Shown: positions 50,495-59,352, counted from the first letter of the stretch. The stretch is 64,000 bases of DNA from Sulfomarinibacter sp963741385 (GCA_963741385.1 CAVUHO010000006.1:186001-250000); one strand, 5' to 3'. Translations and numbers: made by a program. Notes: generated from the sequence alone by a model not told the origin.

Positions 50495-50500
50495 TAAGAT
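50495..50500 (+). promoter_or_regulatory. Candidate -10 box upstream of the peroxiredoxin
   Basis: TAAGAT (50495-50500) followed by CGCT lies 28 nt before the ATG at 50529. A TARAATCG-type box recurs at similar distances before fabH (49229) and the gene at 60650. Confidence 0.35.
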
Positions 50501-50528
50501 CGCTTCGATTTGAGATGTAGGAGGAACC

Positions 50529-51284
50529 ATGATCGCTGTCGGTGACACCGCCCCCGGGTTTTCACTCAAAGACCAGTTCGCTCGAACCATCAGCCTCGAG
50601 CAGTTCAAGGGGAAACGGCACGTGATGTTGCTGTTCTACCCCCTCGATTTCACCCCCACGTGAAGCAGCGAAGTGCCCGGCGTGGAAGCGCTCCAAGACC
50701 GCTTCCTCGCCGCCAACACCCAGGTTCTGGGTGTCAGCGTTGACTCGATCTACTGTCACGCCAACTGGGCAAAGGGTCTCGGCGGGATCTCGTTCCCGTT
50801 GCTCTCCGACTTTCACCCCAAAGGTGAGGTGGCGAAGTCCTACGGCCTCTATCTGGACGGCGCCGGTATCACCGACCGCGCCACCGTCATCATCGACGCC
50901 GGCGGCGTCGTGCGCCACGCCTCGTCGGTGGGGCCCGGCGGCAAAAGAGACATTGCCGCGCTTGCCGCGCTCTGCGAGGGTGTCGACAGCTCCTTCAGCG
51001 GCGCCCTCGAGACGTTCGGCCAACCACCCGGTCTGGAGCCCGAGACCGTGCTCTACATCCGGTCGAACTGCATGTTCTCGACCAACGCCCTGGCCGCCCT
51101 CGGCAACCTGCGCATCGCCTCGATCCCGGTCCGCAACGTCAGCACCGACCCAGCAGCCCTCGACGACCTGGTCTCGATCGCCGGCAAGGGGCAGGCCCCA
51201 TGTTTGGTGATCGGCGGAACGCCGCATCACGAATCAGCCGAGATCATCACCTATCTCGCGGGTAGAGTGACCGAGTTCAGCTGA
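50529..51284 (+). CDS. Selenocysteine peroxiredoxin fused to a glutaredoxin-like domain
   Basis: The frame runs from ATG 50529 (GAGGAA upstream) to TGA 51282-51284 and contains one in-frame TGA at 50661-50663, codon 45. The residues before it (FYPLDFTPT) and after it (SSEVPG) are the peroxiredoxin active-site block, in which this position is the peroxidatic Cys. Selenocysteine peroxiredoxins are an established family, so TGA most likely codes for Sec. Residues 46 to about 160 complete the peroxiredoxin domain. Residues 170-251 form a glutaredoxin-like domain with a CMFS motif (Cys181), a further Cys225 (GKGQAPCLVI) and GGTPHHESAEIITYL. The enzyme should reduce peroxides, perhaps with electrons from its own C-terminal domain. 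Total 251 residues. Confidence 0.9.
50661..50692 (+). promoter_or_regulatory. Putative bacterial SECIS stem-loop after the in-frame TGA
   Basis: Directly downstream of the TGA, AGCG (50667-50670) can pair with CGCT (50689-50692), and CC (50676-50677) with GG (50684-50685), leaving a G-containing loop (CGGCGT). Bacterial SECIS elements are weakly conserved, so this is only a candidate. Confidence 0.45.
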
Positions 51285-51306
51285 GTTTTTTCACAGCCGA
51301 CAGAAC

Positions 51307-51334
51307 AATGAGGCCGGATCTCCGGCCTCATTTT
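51307..51334 (+). terminator. Rho-independent terminator of the peroxiredoxin gene
   Basis: An 11-bp perfect stem (AATGAGGCCGG / CCGGCCTCATT), a 4-nt loop ATCT and a TTTT tail lie 23 bp after the stop codon. Confidence 0.9.
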
Positions 51335-51409
51335 GATTGAACCGTCCCGCGAAACCCGGGAGTCGGTGATGTCGGTGCCGTTCAGAATTCTCTCCGCTGA
51401 TCCCGCGGA

Positions 51410-53315
51410 TCACGACCCGCTTCTGATCACACCCTCTTCAACCACCTCGCTGCGGAGGGAGGTCGAGTCCCAGGCGGCGTCGAGGTCGGTGCCGAGATCC
51501 TCGAGATCCGCACTCATCACCTTCTCGAGAGCCGCGATCTGCTGCCTGACCAGGTGGATGTACGCGGTGGCGTCCTCGCGCTGTCCGCTCATCTCACGCA
51601 ACGCCTCCTCGTCGTGGCGGCGGAACCGCCGCACCTGGCGCAGCGCTTCGAAGGCCGGCACGCCGAGTTCGCTCATCACGTCACCCCCGATCCGTAGCGA
51701 GCTGTCCAGGGTCTCCCGATAAACCCGGTCCACCCCCGCCTCCACCAATTCATAGGCGTGAGTCCTGCCCACGGCACGGCAGAAGACGGCCAGGTGCGGA
51801 AAGTTTTTGCGGGCGGTTGCAGCGAGCTCGAGGATCCTCTCCGGATCGTCGAGGGCGATCACCAGCACCCGTGCGGTGTCGGCGCCCGCCGAACGCAGCA
51901 GGTCGAGCCGCGACGCGTCGCCATAGAACACCTTGTGCCCCAGTTTGCGGAGCATCTCGACCTGATCGGAGTCGACCTCGAGAACCGTCGCACCGATGCC
52001 GGCTGCGCGCAGCAGACGGCCGACGATGGTGCCGACCCGGCCATAGCCTGCAATGATCACGGGGTTCGACTCCTCGATGGAGTCCGGCTCGCGGTCGGCT
52101 TTCTCGCGGGTACCGAAACGCGGCTGGACCAATCGCTCGTTGATCAACATCAGGAGCGGAGTCAAGGCCATGGTGAGAGCGACCACCGCAATCAGCGGGG
52201 TGGTCACGCCGATCGACAGCACGCCCTGCTGGGTGGCGAAAGAAAACAGCACAAAGGCGAACTCCCCCGCCTGCGCGAGGGCGAACGAAAACAAGAGATT
52301 CTGGTCCTGTCCAAGCCCGAAAACGCGCCCAAGAAAAACCAGGATGACGAACTTGACGAGGATGAGTCCGGCCACCAGAGCCCCGATGAGACCGGGGTGC
52401 TGCGCGATCTGGCCGAAGTCGATCGAGGCCCCCACGGCGATAAAAAAGAGCCCCAGCAGCAGGCCCTTGAATGGCTCGATGTCGCCTTCGAGTTCGTGCC
52501 GGTACTCGCTGGTCGCCAGAACCACACCAGCCAGAAAGGTGCCCAGAGCCGGGCTCAGGCCGACCTTGGTCATCAGGAGGGCAATCCCGATCACCAGCAG
52601 CAGGGCCGCCGCAGTGAAGACCTCCGGCACGTGCGCCTTGGCGATGAAGCGGAACGCCGGCCGCATCACGAGTCGGCCCCCGATCACGATGGCCGCCACC
52701 GCCGCCACCACGACCAGCGCCGCCGCCCACCCCGGCAGGCCCTCGACCCAGGTCGTCGAGTGCCCTGCCTCCGCCGCCTTGTGGGCTCCCCCGGCGTGTG
52801 CCAGCAGGGGCAGGATGGCCAGCATGGGAATGACAGCGAGATCTTGAAACAGGAGGACCGAAAAGGCGCTGCGGCCGCCACCGGTCTTCATCAGGCCTTT
52901 TTCCTGCAGGGTCTGCAAGACGATGGCGGTCGACGACAGCGAGAGGATGAGCCCCACGGCGAGCGCGCTGCGCCAGTCGAGTCCGGCGCCGAGACCGACT
53001 GCGGTCACGACCGCGGCGGTCACGCCTACCTGGAGCCCGCCGAGCCCGAGGATCGAGCTCCGCAACCGCCACAGAGAGGCTCGGCTGCAGTTCGAGCCCG
53101 ATAAGAAACAGCATCATCACCACACCGAACTCGGCGAAGTGCAGGACGTCCTGGCCATCCTCCCCCACCAACCCGAGAGCGAAGGGCCCGATGGCGATGC
53201 CGGCCATGAGATAGCCGAGCACCGAGCCCAGACCGAGCCGCTTGGCGACGGGAACCGAAATCACGGCGGCTGCAAGGTAGATCAGGGCCTGATAGAAAAA
53301 GCCTTCACCGTACAT
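51410..53315 (-). pseudogene. kefB: Frameshifted KefB-type CPA2 cation/proton antiporter
   Basis: From the ATG at 53315 the N-terminus (YGEGFFYQALIYLAAAVISV, GLGSVLGYLMAGIAIGP) leads into the CPA2 helix bundle. It then shifts frame near 53075 after LELQPSL. The second frame continues as RSSILGLGGLQVGVTA through the transporter domain (SSTAIVLQTLQEKG, FQDLAVIP). It ends with a RCK/TrkA-N domain (IIAGYGRVGTIVGRLL) and a helical tail. Removing one base from the AGAG run at 53073-53078 restores about 634 residues. KefB-type systems release K+ under electrophile stress. It is either real decay or an assembly error. Confidence 0.9.
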
Positions 53316-53318
53316 CCA

Positions 53319-53936
53319 TCAACCTCCCAGAACGGCGTCGAGGTCGGCGTTGATGCGCTGCAGTCCCGCGACCCGGTCCGCTGACAGACGACCGTCCCGC
53401 AGGCCTTCCAGCAATCGGCGATAGTCTGCCGCGTGACGCTCGATCCCTTCCTCGGTGAGGGCGTGGGTGCCGTGGACAACGAACGGAGGCAGGAAGTGCA
53501 TCCCACACAGACCCGCGGTCTGCTCGATCGGCGCCAGCAGCTGTCTCATGGTGAATTGGTTCGCGCCGCCCTGAGCGTACGCATTTTCCGGAGCGCCTGT
53601 CGACACGACGTTCAGCAGCGTCTTGCCCTCGAGGGCGTGGCCGTCGTGGCCATAGGCCCAGCCGTGTTCGAGGACGAGGTCCTGCCACTCCTTGAGAATG
53701 GCCGGTGTCGAGTACCAATAGAAGGGGTGCTGAAGGACCACCACATCGTGATCCAGGAGCAGTCGCTGTTCGCGGGCCACATCGATGTCGAAGTCGGGGT
53801 AGTTCTGGTAGAGATCGTTGACCTCGACGCCCTCCAACCCTTCAACGGCGGACAGGAGGCGCTTATTGACCCTCGACCTCCGCAGCGCAGGGTGGGCAAA
53901 GTGAATCAGAATGCGGCGTGTTTTCCCTTGTTCCAT
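53319..53936 (-). CDS. kefF: KefF/NQO-type flavodoxin-fold oxidoreductase, partner of the Kef antiporter
   Basis: The product of about 205 residues has a flavodoxin-like fold. It shows RRILIHFAHPALRRSRVN near the start, VVLQHPFYWYSTPAILKEWQD, GKTLLNVVSTGAPENAY, and a C-terminal helix. It matches the NAD(P)H quinone reductase/KefF family, which binds FMN and activates KefC/KefB. The gene ends 3 bp before the antiporter start, a tight operon that supports the partner role. A GAAGG stretch precedes the ATG at 53936. Confidence 0.9.
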   Translation of the reverse strand: MEQGKTRRILIHFAHPALRRSRVNKRLLSAVEGLEGVEVNDLYQNYPDFDIDVAREQRLLLDHDVVVLQHPFYWYSTPAILKEWQDLVLEHGWAYGHDGHALEGKTLLNVVSTGAPENAYAQGGANQFTMRQLLAPIEQTAGLCGMHFLPPFVVHGTHALTEEGIERHAADYRRLLEGLRDGRLSADRVAGLQRINADLDAVLGG

Positions 53937-54015
53937 TACCTTCGAAACCTCCGCGGCCAGTCCTGGATTCCGCCGGCGCAGGGACACGGTTGTTTCAACC
54001 CTCCATCAGATGAGT

Positions 54016-54120
54016 TCATGTAGTGCGGGCGTCCCGCCCACACAGTGCGGCCGAGACGGCCCCACCACAACACATCCGGATAGCGAACGTCTGCTTGTGG
54101 GGCAGCTGTCCCGGCTGCCG
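54016..54120. repeat. Cluster of three short palindromic motifs
   Basis: Three short G/C hairpins follow each other: GGGCGTCCCGCCC, GGCCGAGACGGCC and GGGCAGCTGTCCCGGCTGCC. They lie after the lipoprotein gene and before the kef pair. I see no coding sequence in 53937-54121. Confidence 0.45.
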
Positions 54121-54121
54121 G

Positions 54122-54976
54122 TCAGACCCCGCCCACCCGCGGTGGGCTGTCGAGCGCGAGGGTGTCCCCGGAACGGATCTTCTCCAGGGTTTTTTGATAC
54201 AGCGCGAGCCTCGCGGCTTCGATGTCGCCCCACTCGGTGGCGGCGATCACCGTGTCGCCGAGACCCTCGAGCCGCATGACCTCCAAAGTGAACTCGAAAT
54301 CGGGGTGGGGATCGATCAGCGTGACCCACTCCTGCTGTTCCGGTTCAATCCGCCACAGGTCGCGCTCGCCCGGCGCGAGCCCTTCGAGCACCAGCTGATC
54401 AAAATCCTCGACCAACCACGGTTCCTCGCTGCCCGGCCGCAGGAGAGCAGCCCGGAAGTGGATCAACCACACCACCTCCTCGGTGTCGTTCTCGGCCCGG
54501 AACTCGATCACCGGCCACTGGAGAAACCCCTTGTTCCGTTTGAAGACCCGGCTGGCTTGGAGGTGGAAGTTCTTGAGTTTGAGTCGGGCCTCCTCGGAGT
54601 CGATCCGGCCCAGTTCGAGTTCGTCGACCGCCGTCTTCACCTGCTCCAGCCGGCGCCGGTACGCCTCTGCAATGATGCCTTCGGCGGTCATACCCTTGAG
54701 CGGGCTGTACAGCGCGAGGATCAGATCGGGGAGTTCGGGACGCTCCTCCGCATTCGTTTCGTCGATCAGAGCGGACTCGCCAACAAAGAAGGTCAACGCT
54801 TCGTCAAAACGGGACCGGTACTCCTGGTCCATGGGTTCACGGAGCCTGGTCACCGAGCTTTCGAGTTTCTTGAAGCTCGAAGAATCCAGGGTCGGTGGGC
54901 CGCATCCCGCCAACACGGCCACCAGACACAATGATACGAGGGCGACGCGACTGGCTGCGAACCGGGTACTGTTCAT
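54122..54976 (-). CDS. Lipoprotein with DUF6694-like N-terminal domain
   Basis: The 284-residue product has a signal ending VAVLAGC and then a segment resembling DUF6694 lipoproteins (TLDSSSFKKLESSVTRLREP). It is followed by a long helical and beta body with many Glu and Arg (EEARLKLKNFHLQASRVFKR, and PHPDFEFTLEVMRLEGLGDT). No catalytic motif is visible. AAGGTGAA precedes the ATG at 54976. The protein is likely anchored in a membrane facing the periplasm. Confidence 0.75.
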   Translation of the reverse strand: MNSTRFAASRVALVSLCLVAVLAGCGPPTLDSSSFKKLESSVTRLREPMDQEYRSRFDEALTFFVGESALIDETNAEERPELPDLILALYSPLKGMTAEGIIAEAYRRRLEQVKTAVDELELGRIDSEEARLKLKNFHLQASRVFKRNKGFLQWPVIEFRAENDTEEVVWLIHFRAALLRPGSEEPWLVEDFDQLVLEGLAPGERDLWRIEPEQQEWVTLIDPHPDFEFTLEVMRLEGLGDTVIAATEWGDIEAARLALYQKTLEKIRSGDTLALDSPPRVGGV

Positions 54977-55050
54977 CTGTTCACCTTCATCGGTTGCTTC
55001 TTCTCTACTGTAGCAGCCTGATCGCCCCACTGCCCCATTGCCTCACCGCC

Positions 55051-56079
55051 TCAGTAGCTGTGGTCGTCCAACCGTACCTTGCCGCGGAAGGTCCAGTAGA
55101 TGATCCCGGTGTAGGCGAGAACGAAGGGCATCCCGATGAGGGCGATGACGAGCATGATGGTGAGCGTCTTGGGGCTCGAGGCTGCCGTGAAGACGGTCAC
55201 CGAATTGGCGGCGTCGTTGCTGGCGGTGATCAGGTTGGGATAGAGGGCCAGACCAAAGAGCATGATGAGGGTCGCAATCACTACGCAGCTCGAGACAAAG
55301 GCCTCGCCGGGCCGGCCCCAGTGGAGGGCGCGCGGGATGTTGGCGACGGCGAGGACATTGGCCACAACCACCACGAGGGCCCACGGCCAGTGCGCGAAAT
55401 TGGCTGTCGCCCGCGGAACCATCGCGAGCGTGTAGATGGTTGTCAGCATATAGGCCACGAGAAAGAGCCCCCAACTCCGCCACATCCAATCCTGGAGCCG
55501 GGCCTGAAATTCTCTCTCGGTCTTGAGGTAGAGAAAGAGGCCGCCGTGCATGGCGAACAGGGCCACCGTCATCAGGCCCACCAGAATTGCATACGGGTTG
55601 AGTTGGTCGCGGAGGCCGCCGGTGAAGTTGCCCAATGCGTCGAGCGGAACACCGAGCATCGCGTTGCCCACCGCCACCCCGAACAGGAGCGTCGCCGCAG
55701 TCGAGCCGCCAAAGAACGAAAAGTCCCAGAATCGGCGCCACCGGTGGCTCGCCACCTTGGAACGGAACTCCATCGACACCGCCCTGAAAATAAGGGCCGC
55801 GAGAAGCAACATGAAGGCGGTGTAGAAGCCCGAAAAGGCCGAGGCGTAGGCTGCCGGAAAGGCGGCGAACAACGCGCCACCAAATGTCACCAGCCACACC
55901 TCGTTGCCGTCCCACAAAGGTCCGATGGCGTTCATGGCGATGCGGCGTTCGCGGTCGTCCACAGGCACGAACGGGTGGAGGATGCCGACGCCGAGATCGA
56001 AACCGTCGAGGATCGCATAGCCGATCAACAGCACGCCCTCGATCGCAAACCAGATGACGGCCAGGGTTGTCCAGTCCAC
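55051..56079 (-). CDS. cydB: Cytochrome bd oxidase subunit II
   Basis: The 342-residue protein has about eight membrane helices and CydB signatures, for example AILDGFDLGVGILHPFV and GPLWDGNEVWLVTFGGALFA, followed by an alternating helix pattern. It forms the oxidase with CydA, supporting the haem b558/d site and quinol oxidation without a proton pump. It starts 2 bp after the cydA stop, so the two are co-transcribed. The oxidase works at low oxygen tension. Confidence 0.97.
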   Translation of the reverse strand: MDWTTLAVIWFAIEGVLLIGYAILDGFDLGVGILHPFVPVDDRERRIAMNAIGPLWDGNEVWLVTFGGALFAAFPAAYASAFSGFYTAFMLLLAALIFRAVSMEFRSKVASHRWRRFWDFSFFGGSTAATLLFGVAVGNAMLGVPLDALGNFTGGLRDQLNPYAILVGLMTVALFAMHGGLFLYLKTEREFQARLQDWMWRSWGLFLVAYMLTTIYTLAMVPRATANFAHWPWALVVVVANVLAVANIPRALHWGRPGEAFVSSCVVIATLIMLFGLALYPNLITASNDAANSVTVFTAASSPKTLTIMLVIALIGMPFVLAYTGIIYWTFRGKVRLDDHSY

Positions 56080-56081
56080 CG

Positions 56082-57596
56082 TCAGCTCCCTTCGCCCGCA
56101 CCGGTCAACGATTCCGAGTGGTCAACTCGCGACGACACGGCCTCCATGAACCCGCCACCGGGGTGTTCGCCGTCCACCGGCTCCGGACCGTGGCGGATCT
56201 TCCGGTCGAGAACATAGAGCCACGCCGCCCCGAGGCAAAGGTAGATGAAACCGAAACCGAGCAAAGATGCCAGGACCTGTGAAGCATCCACCGACGCGCT
56301 CACGCCGTCGGCAGTTCGCAGACCTTCGACCTCGTCGTACTCGACCACGCCCTCGGGCCCGACCACGACGTCCCCTTCCGCGGTCCACTCCACCGGTGGA
56401 TGCACGATCCACGGCTGCCGTCCGACCTCCGCCGCAACCCACCCGAACTGGTTCGCGGCCAGCGCACCGACCACCGCAAAGACGAAGATCCACATCAGCC
56501 ACCGTGTGTCGTAGAGGGTGCCGCGCCAATGAAGAAATCCGGCCAAAAGGGTGAGCCCGATAAAGGCCATCCCGAGGCTGATCATGATGTGGTAGCTGGC
56601 AAAGGACAGAACGACCGGCGGACGGTCTTCGGGACGGAACCGGTCGAGACCCACCACCGGCGCGTTGAAGTCTTCGTGAACGAGGAAGCTCAGACCGCCC
56701 GGGACGGCGATGTTGAAACGGATGGTCCCGGTGGCGTCGTCGGGCACGCCGAAGAGGCTCATGTCTGCGGGACCGCTCGCGAAGTGCCCCTCGAAGGCCG
56801 CCAGCTTGGCCGGCTGGTACCGGGAGACGGTGTTGGCCTGGAAGTGGCCCGAAACCAGGGCCGCCAACGACGCAAGGGTCGCGAAGATCAGGGCCCCGGA
56901 GAATGACTTCTTGGCGAACTCAACGTGGATCTTCTTGAGGAGATACCAGGCCGAGATCGACATGACGAAGAACGCGCCGAGGATGAAGGCGCCGATCAGG
57001 ACGTGGGTCAGCCGCTGCACCGTTGACGGGTTGAAGACGAGCGCCCAGAAATCGACGATCTCGGCCCGCATCACCGCCTGTCCGTCGATGACCAGGGCCT
57101 CACCGTCCCGGAGAACCGGCACGACGTGGTGGCCCGCCGGGGTCTGCTGCCAGCTGTTGGCGACCACGATCCAGATCGACGAGAAAATCGAACCAAACGC
57201 GACCATAACGGTGGCCAGGAGGTGCATCCGGGCCGACACCCGGTCCCACCCGAAGACCAAAAGGGCGAGAAAACCTGACTCGAGAAAGAAGGCGAAGATG
57301 CCCTCGGCGGCCAGCGCAGAACCGAAGACGTCGCCCACGAAACGCGAGTAGGTGGCCCAGTTGGTGCCGAACTGGAACTCCATGACGATTCCGGTGGCCA
57401 CGCCGATCGCAAAATTGAGGGCGAAGATCCGGGTCCAGAACTTGCCCGCCTTGTCGAACAACGGATCACCGGTGCGCACGTGCTGCGCCTCGAGATAGAC
57501 CATCACCACGCTCATGCCGATGGTCAAAGGAGGAAAGATGTAGTGAAAGGCGATGGTCAGGGCGAACTGGAGACGCGACAGCAGGACCACATCCAT
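56082..57596 (-). CDS. cydA: Cytochrome bd oxidase subunit I
   Basis: The 504-residue protein has the CydA haem ligands and Q-loop: an N-terminal helix with His18 (SRLQFALTIAFHYIFPP), a GHFQANTVSRYQPAKLAAFE block with the Q-loop Lys and Glu, and GRQPWIV near the C-terminal helices. Between GRQPWIV and the usual GLRTADGVS continuation there is a 26-residue charged insertion (EWTAEGDVVVGPEGVVEYDE). The start at 57596 follows an AAAGGA stretch. cydB follows after 2 bp. Confidence 0.96.
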   Translation of the reverse strand: MDVVLLSRLQFALTIAFHYIFPPLTIGMSVVMVYLEAQHVRTGDPLFDKAGKFWTRIFALNFAIGVATGIVMEFQFGTNWATYSRFVGDVFGSALAAEGIFAFFLESGFLALLVFGWDRVSARMHLLATVMVAFGSIFSSIWIVVANSWQQTPAGHHVVPVLRDGEALVIDGQAVMRAEIVDFWALVFNPSTVQRLTHVLIGAFILGAFFVMSISAWYLLKKIHVEFAKKSFSGALIFATLASLAALVSGHFQANTVSRYQPAKLAAFEGHFASGPADMSLFGVPDDATGTIRFNIAVPGGLSFLVHEDFNAPVVGLDRFRPEDRPPVVLSFASYHIMISLGMAFIGLTLLAGFLHWRGTLYDTRWLMWIFVFAVVGALAANQFGWVAAEVGRQPWIVHPPVEWTAEGDVVVGPEGVVEYDEVEGLRTADGVSASVDASQVLASLLGFGFIYLCLGAAWLYVLDRKIRHGPEPVDGEHPGGGFMEAVSSRVDHSESLTGAGEGS

Positions 57597-57751
57597 CGGG
57601 CGCCGATCCTTTCCCGGTTTCTCCAACCGGCGGAACTCGTCTTGGTTCGAAAAGATAGCCTATTGCATCGCGTCAATCGAGGGTTGCAGAACAGCGCAAA
57701 TATCGACGTGACGCCGATGCCTCCCGGCCCGACGTTCGGCTCGCAAACCAC

Positions 57752-57780
57752 TTGTCGGATCGTCGAATCCGGGTTAGGCT
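57752..57780 (+). promoter_or_regulatory. Promoter of the FKBP gene with near-leaderless start
   Basis: TTGTCG (57752-57757) is followed after 17 nt by TAGGCT (57775-57780), and the ATG is only 7 nt further at 57788. The mRNA would begin at or near the start codon. Confidence 0.5.
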
Positions 57781-57787
57781 CCCGCCC

Positions 57788-58603
57788 ATGAAGATCACAC
57801 TCCTGCTCATCGTTATTGTCGCTTTTGGTCTGATGAACTGCAGCGCCAACACTGTCGAGACGCCGGCCGACGTGGCGGCAGCGCCGGACGATGCCGTCTG
57901 CGAGCCCAGCGGGCTGTGCTCGAAGGTCCTGACGCCCGGCACCGGTGACGTCCACCCCGAAGCCTGGGACGACGTTACCGTCCACTACTCCGGTTGGACC
58001 ACTGACGGAAATCTCTTCGACTCGTCGGTCCAGCGCGGGAAGACCGCGACGTTTCCCCTCAACCGGGTCATCCCCGGCTGGACCGAAGGTCTGCAGCTGA
58101 TGGTGGTCGGTGAGAAGCGCCGGTTCTGGATCCCGAAAGAGCTCGCCTACAACGACATGCCCGGCAAACCCGCCGGCATGCTGGTGTTCGACGTCGAGCT
58201 GTTCTCGATCCAGGACAAACCTGCGCCGCCTCCGGCGCCACCGGTGCCGGACGATGTGGCTGGGCCGCCGGCCGACGCCGAAGTTACCGCCAGCGGTCTC
58301 GCCTCGAAGGTGCTGCGGCCCGGAGTGGGCGACAAACACCCCACGGCAACCTCAACGGTGACCGCCCACTACTCCGGGTGGACCACCGACGGCAAGCTCT
58401 TCGACTCTTCGGTGCAACGCGGCGAGCCGGCCGCGTTTCCACTCAACCGTGTCGTCGCGGGTTGGACCGAGGGGCTGCAGTTGATGGTGGTGGGCGAAAA
58501 GCGCCGTTTCTGGATCCCCGAAAATCTGGCGTACCAGGGCCGGCCGGGAGCGCCCCCAGGCATGCTGGTGTTCGACGTCGAGTTGATTTCGTTCGAAAAC
58601 TGA
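57788..58603 (+). CDS. Lipoprotein with two FKBP-type peptidyl-prolyl isomerase domains
   Basis: The 271-residue product has a signal ending FGLMNC (lipobox Cys at about residue 18). Two FKBP domains follow, at about residues 50-130 and 170-250. Each contains VxYSGWTTDGxLFDSSVQRG, FPLNRV(I/V)xGWTEGLQLM, EKRRFWIP and GMLVFDVEL. A Pro-rich linker (PAPPPAPPVPDD) joins them. FKBPs help fold proteins by isomerising prolyl bonds; a periplasmic lipoprotein form would act on exported proteins. A TAGGCT box is 7 nt upstream of the ATG. Confidence 0.93.
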   Translation: MKITLLLIVIVAFGLMNCSANTVETPADVAAAPDDAVCEPSGLCSKVLTPGTGDVHPEAWDDVTVHYSGWTTDGNLFDSSVQRGKTATFPLNRVIPGWTEGLQLMVVGEKRRFWIPKELAYNDMPGKPAGMLVFDVELFSIQDKPAPPPAPPVPDDVAGPPADAEVTASGLASKVLRPGVGDKHPTATSTVTAHYSGWTTDGKLFDSSVQRGEPAAFPLNRVVAGWTEGLQLMVVGEKRRFWIPENLAYQGRPGAPPGMLVFDVELISFEN

Positions 58604-59021
58604 ACACTGTAGGCTTGAGGCTTGGGGCCCGGGGCTTGAGGCAGTAAGGCCAGTGGTCCAGCCGCCCACCCGGGTTCGTGAGTGGCCGCAAACTGAGGAA
58701 AGGGTAAGAACCCCTCTCCTGAATTACTCAGAACCGCCGTTGGGGTGGAGAATCGGCTCGACTCTTCCCAAAGACGTAGGCGGGTCTCGTAAACGACCCA
58801 CCCACGTTTTTTGGGAACATCCGCGGACGTCGTTCAACGGCGTAGGCAGGTCCTTCAGGGCCTGCCCGTGGGACGCATGGAACGCGAGTGGTGGCGGGCC
58901 GTAAACGACCCGCCTACGCCTGTCAGAGCAACTTGGTTTCGAATATTGCAGGAGGCTGATCGGGAACAACTCGAATGTTGTCGCTGTTGCTGAATTCGAT
59001 TACCACTGTGGGAGTCACACC
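58604..59021. repeat. Intergenic region with three palindromic repeats
   Basis: No gene is seen in this 418-bp gap. Three related hairpins occur: 58774-58807 (ACGTAGGCGGGTC... with a T6 run after it, possibly a terminator), about 58852-58880 (GTAGGCAGGTCC...GGCCTGCCC) and about 58897-58920 (CGGGCCGTAAACGACCCG). The shared core is GTAGGCGGGTC paired with GACCCGCCTAC. Confidence 0.7.
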
Positions 59022-59348
59022 ATGCCCAGACCCGAAAAACACGTCTTTGTCTGCCTCAACGAACGGCCGCCCGGCAACCCCAAGGGCTCGTGCACCGAAC
59101 GCGGCGGCCCCGACCTGATGGTGGAGTTCGCCCGGGTCCTGGAAGCTCGAGAGGCCTGGGGCAAGGTCAAAATCACCCGCTCGGGCTGTCTGGGGCCGTG
59201 CGAGCTCGGGCCCAACGTCTTGGTCTACCCGGACGGGGTCCTGTACGTCGGTGTCCAACCCACCGACATCGCCGAGATCTTCGACGAACATCTCCTCGGC
59301 GGGCGCCCTGTGGAGCGGCTCAAGGCACCCGTACACATCTGGAGTTGA
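59022..59348 (+). CDS. Thioredoxin-like [2Fe-2S] ferredoxin
   Basis: The 108-residue protein has the four Cys pattern of thioredoxin-fold ferredoxins: CLNERPPGNPKGSC in the N-terminal half and SGCLGPCELGPNVLVYP after the middle. The end (VYPDGVLYVGVQPTDIAEIF) matches this family. It may pass electrons to or sense a redox partner. GGGAGTCAC precedes the ATG. The following MBL lipoprotein gene starts only 4 bp after its stop, so they are probably an operon. Confidence 0.9.
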   Translation: MPRPEKHVFVCLNERPPGNPKGSCTERGGPDLMVEFARVLEAREAWGKVKITRSGCLGPCELGPNVLVYPDGVLYVGVQPTDIAEIFDEHLLGGRPVERLKAPVHIWS

Positions 59349-59352
59349 GGAC

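Noticed and set aside
50250..50528. Possible degenerate membrane protein on the - strand (segments such as LPYAALVFRG and VVVLAVFAVGSALSA)
   Set aside because: The hydrophobic pieces lie in different frames and no start or family is recognisable; antisense GC-rich DNA can give this by chance.
50661..50663. TGA as a true stop making the peroxiredoxin a pseudogene
   Set aside because: It falls exactly at the catalytic position, the frame continues for 206 more codons with two intact domains, and a terminator follows the natural stop.
51758..53104. A 448-codon frame on the + strand opposite kefB
   Set aside because: Antisense to a clear CPA2 antiporter, with composition typical of shadow frames (Gln, Glu, His, Arg rich).
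54895..56217. A 440-codon + strand frame opposite the lipoprotein and cydB genes
   Set aside because: Antisense to well-supported genes and without any recognisable domain.
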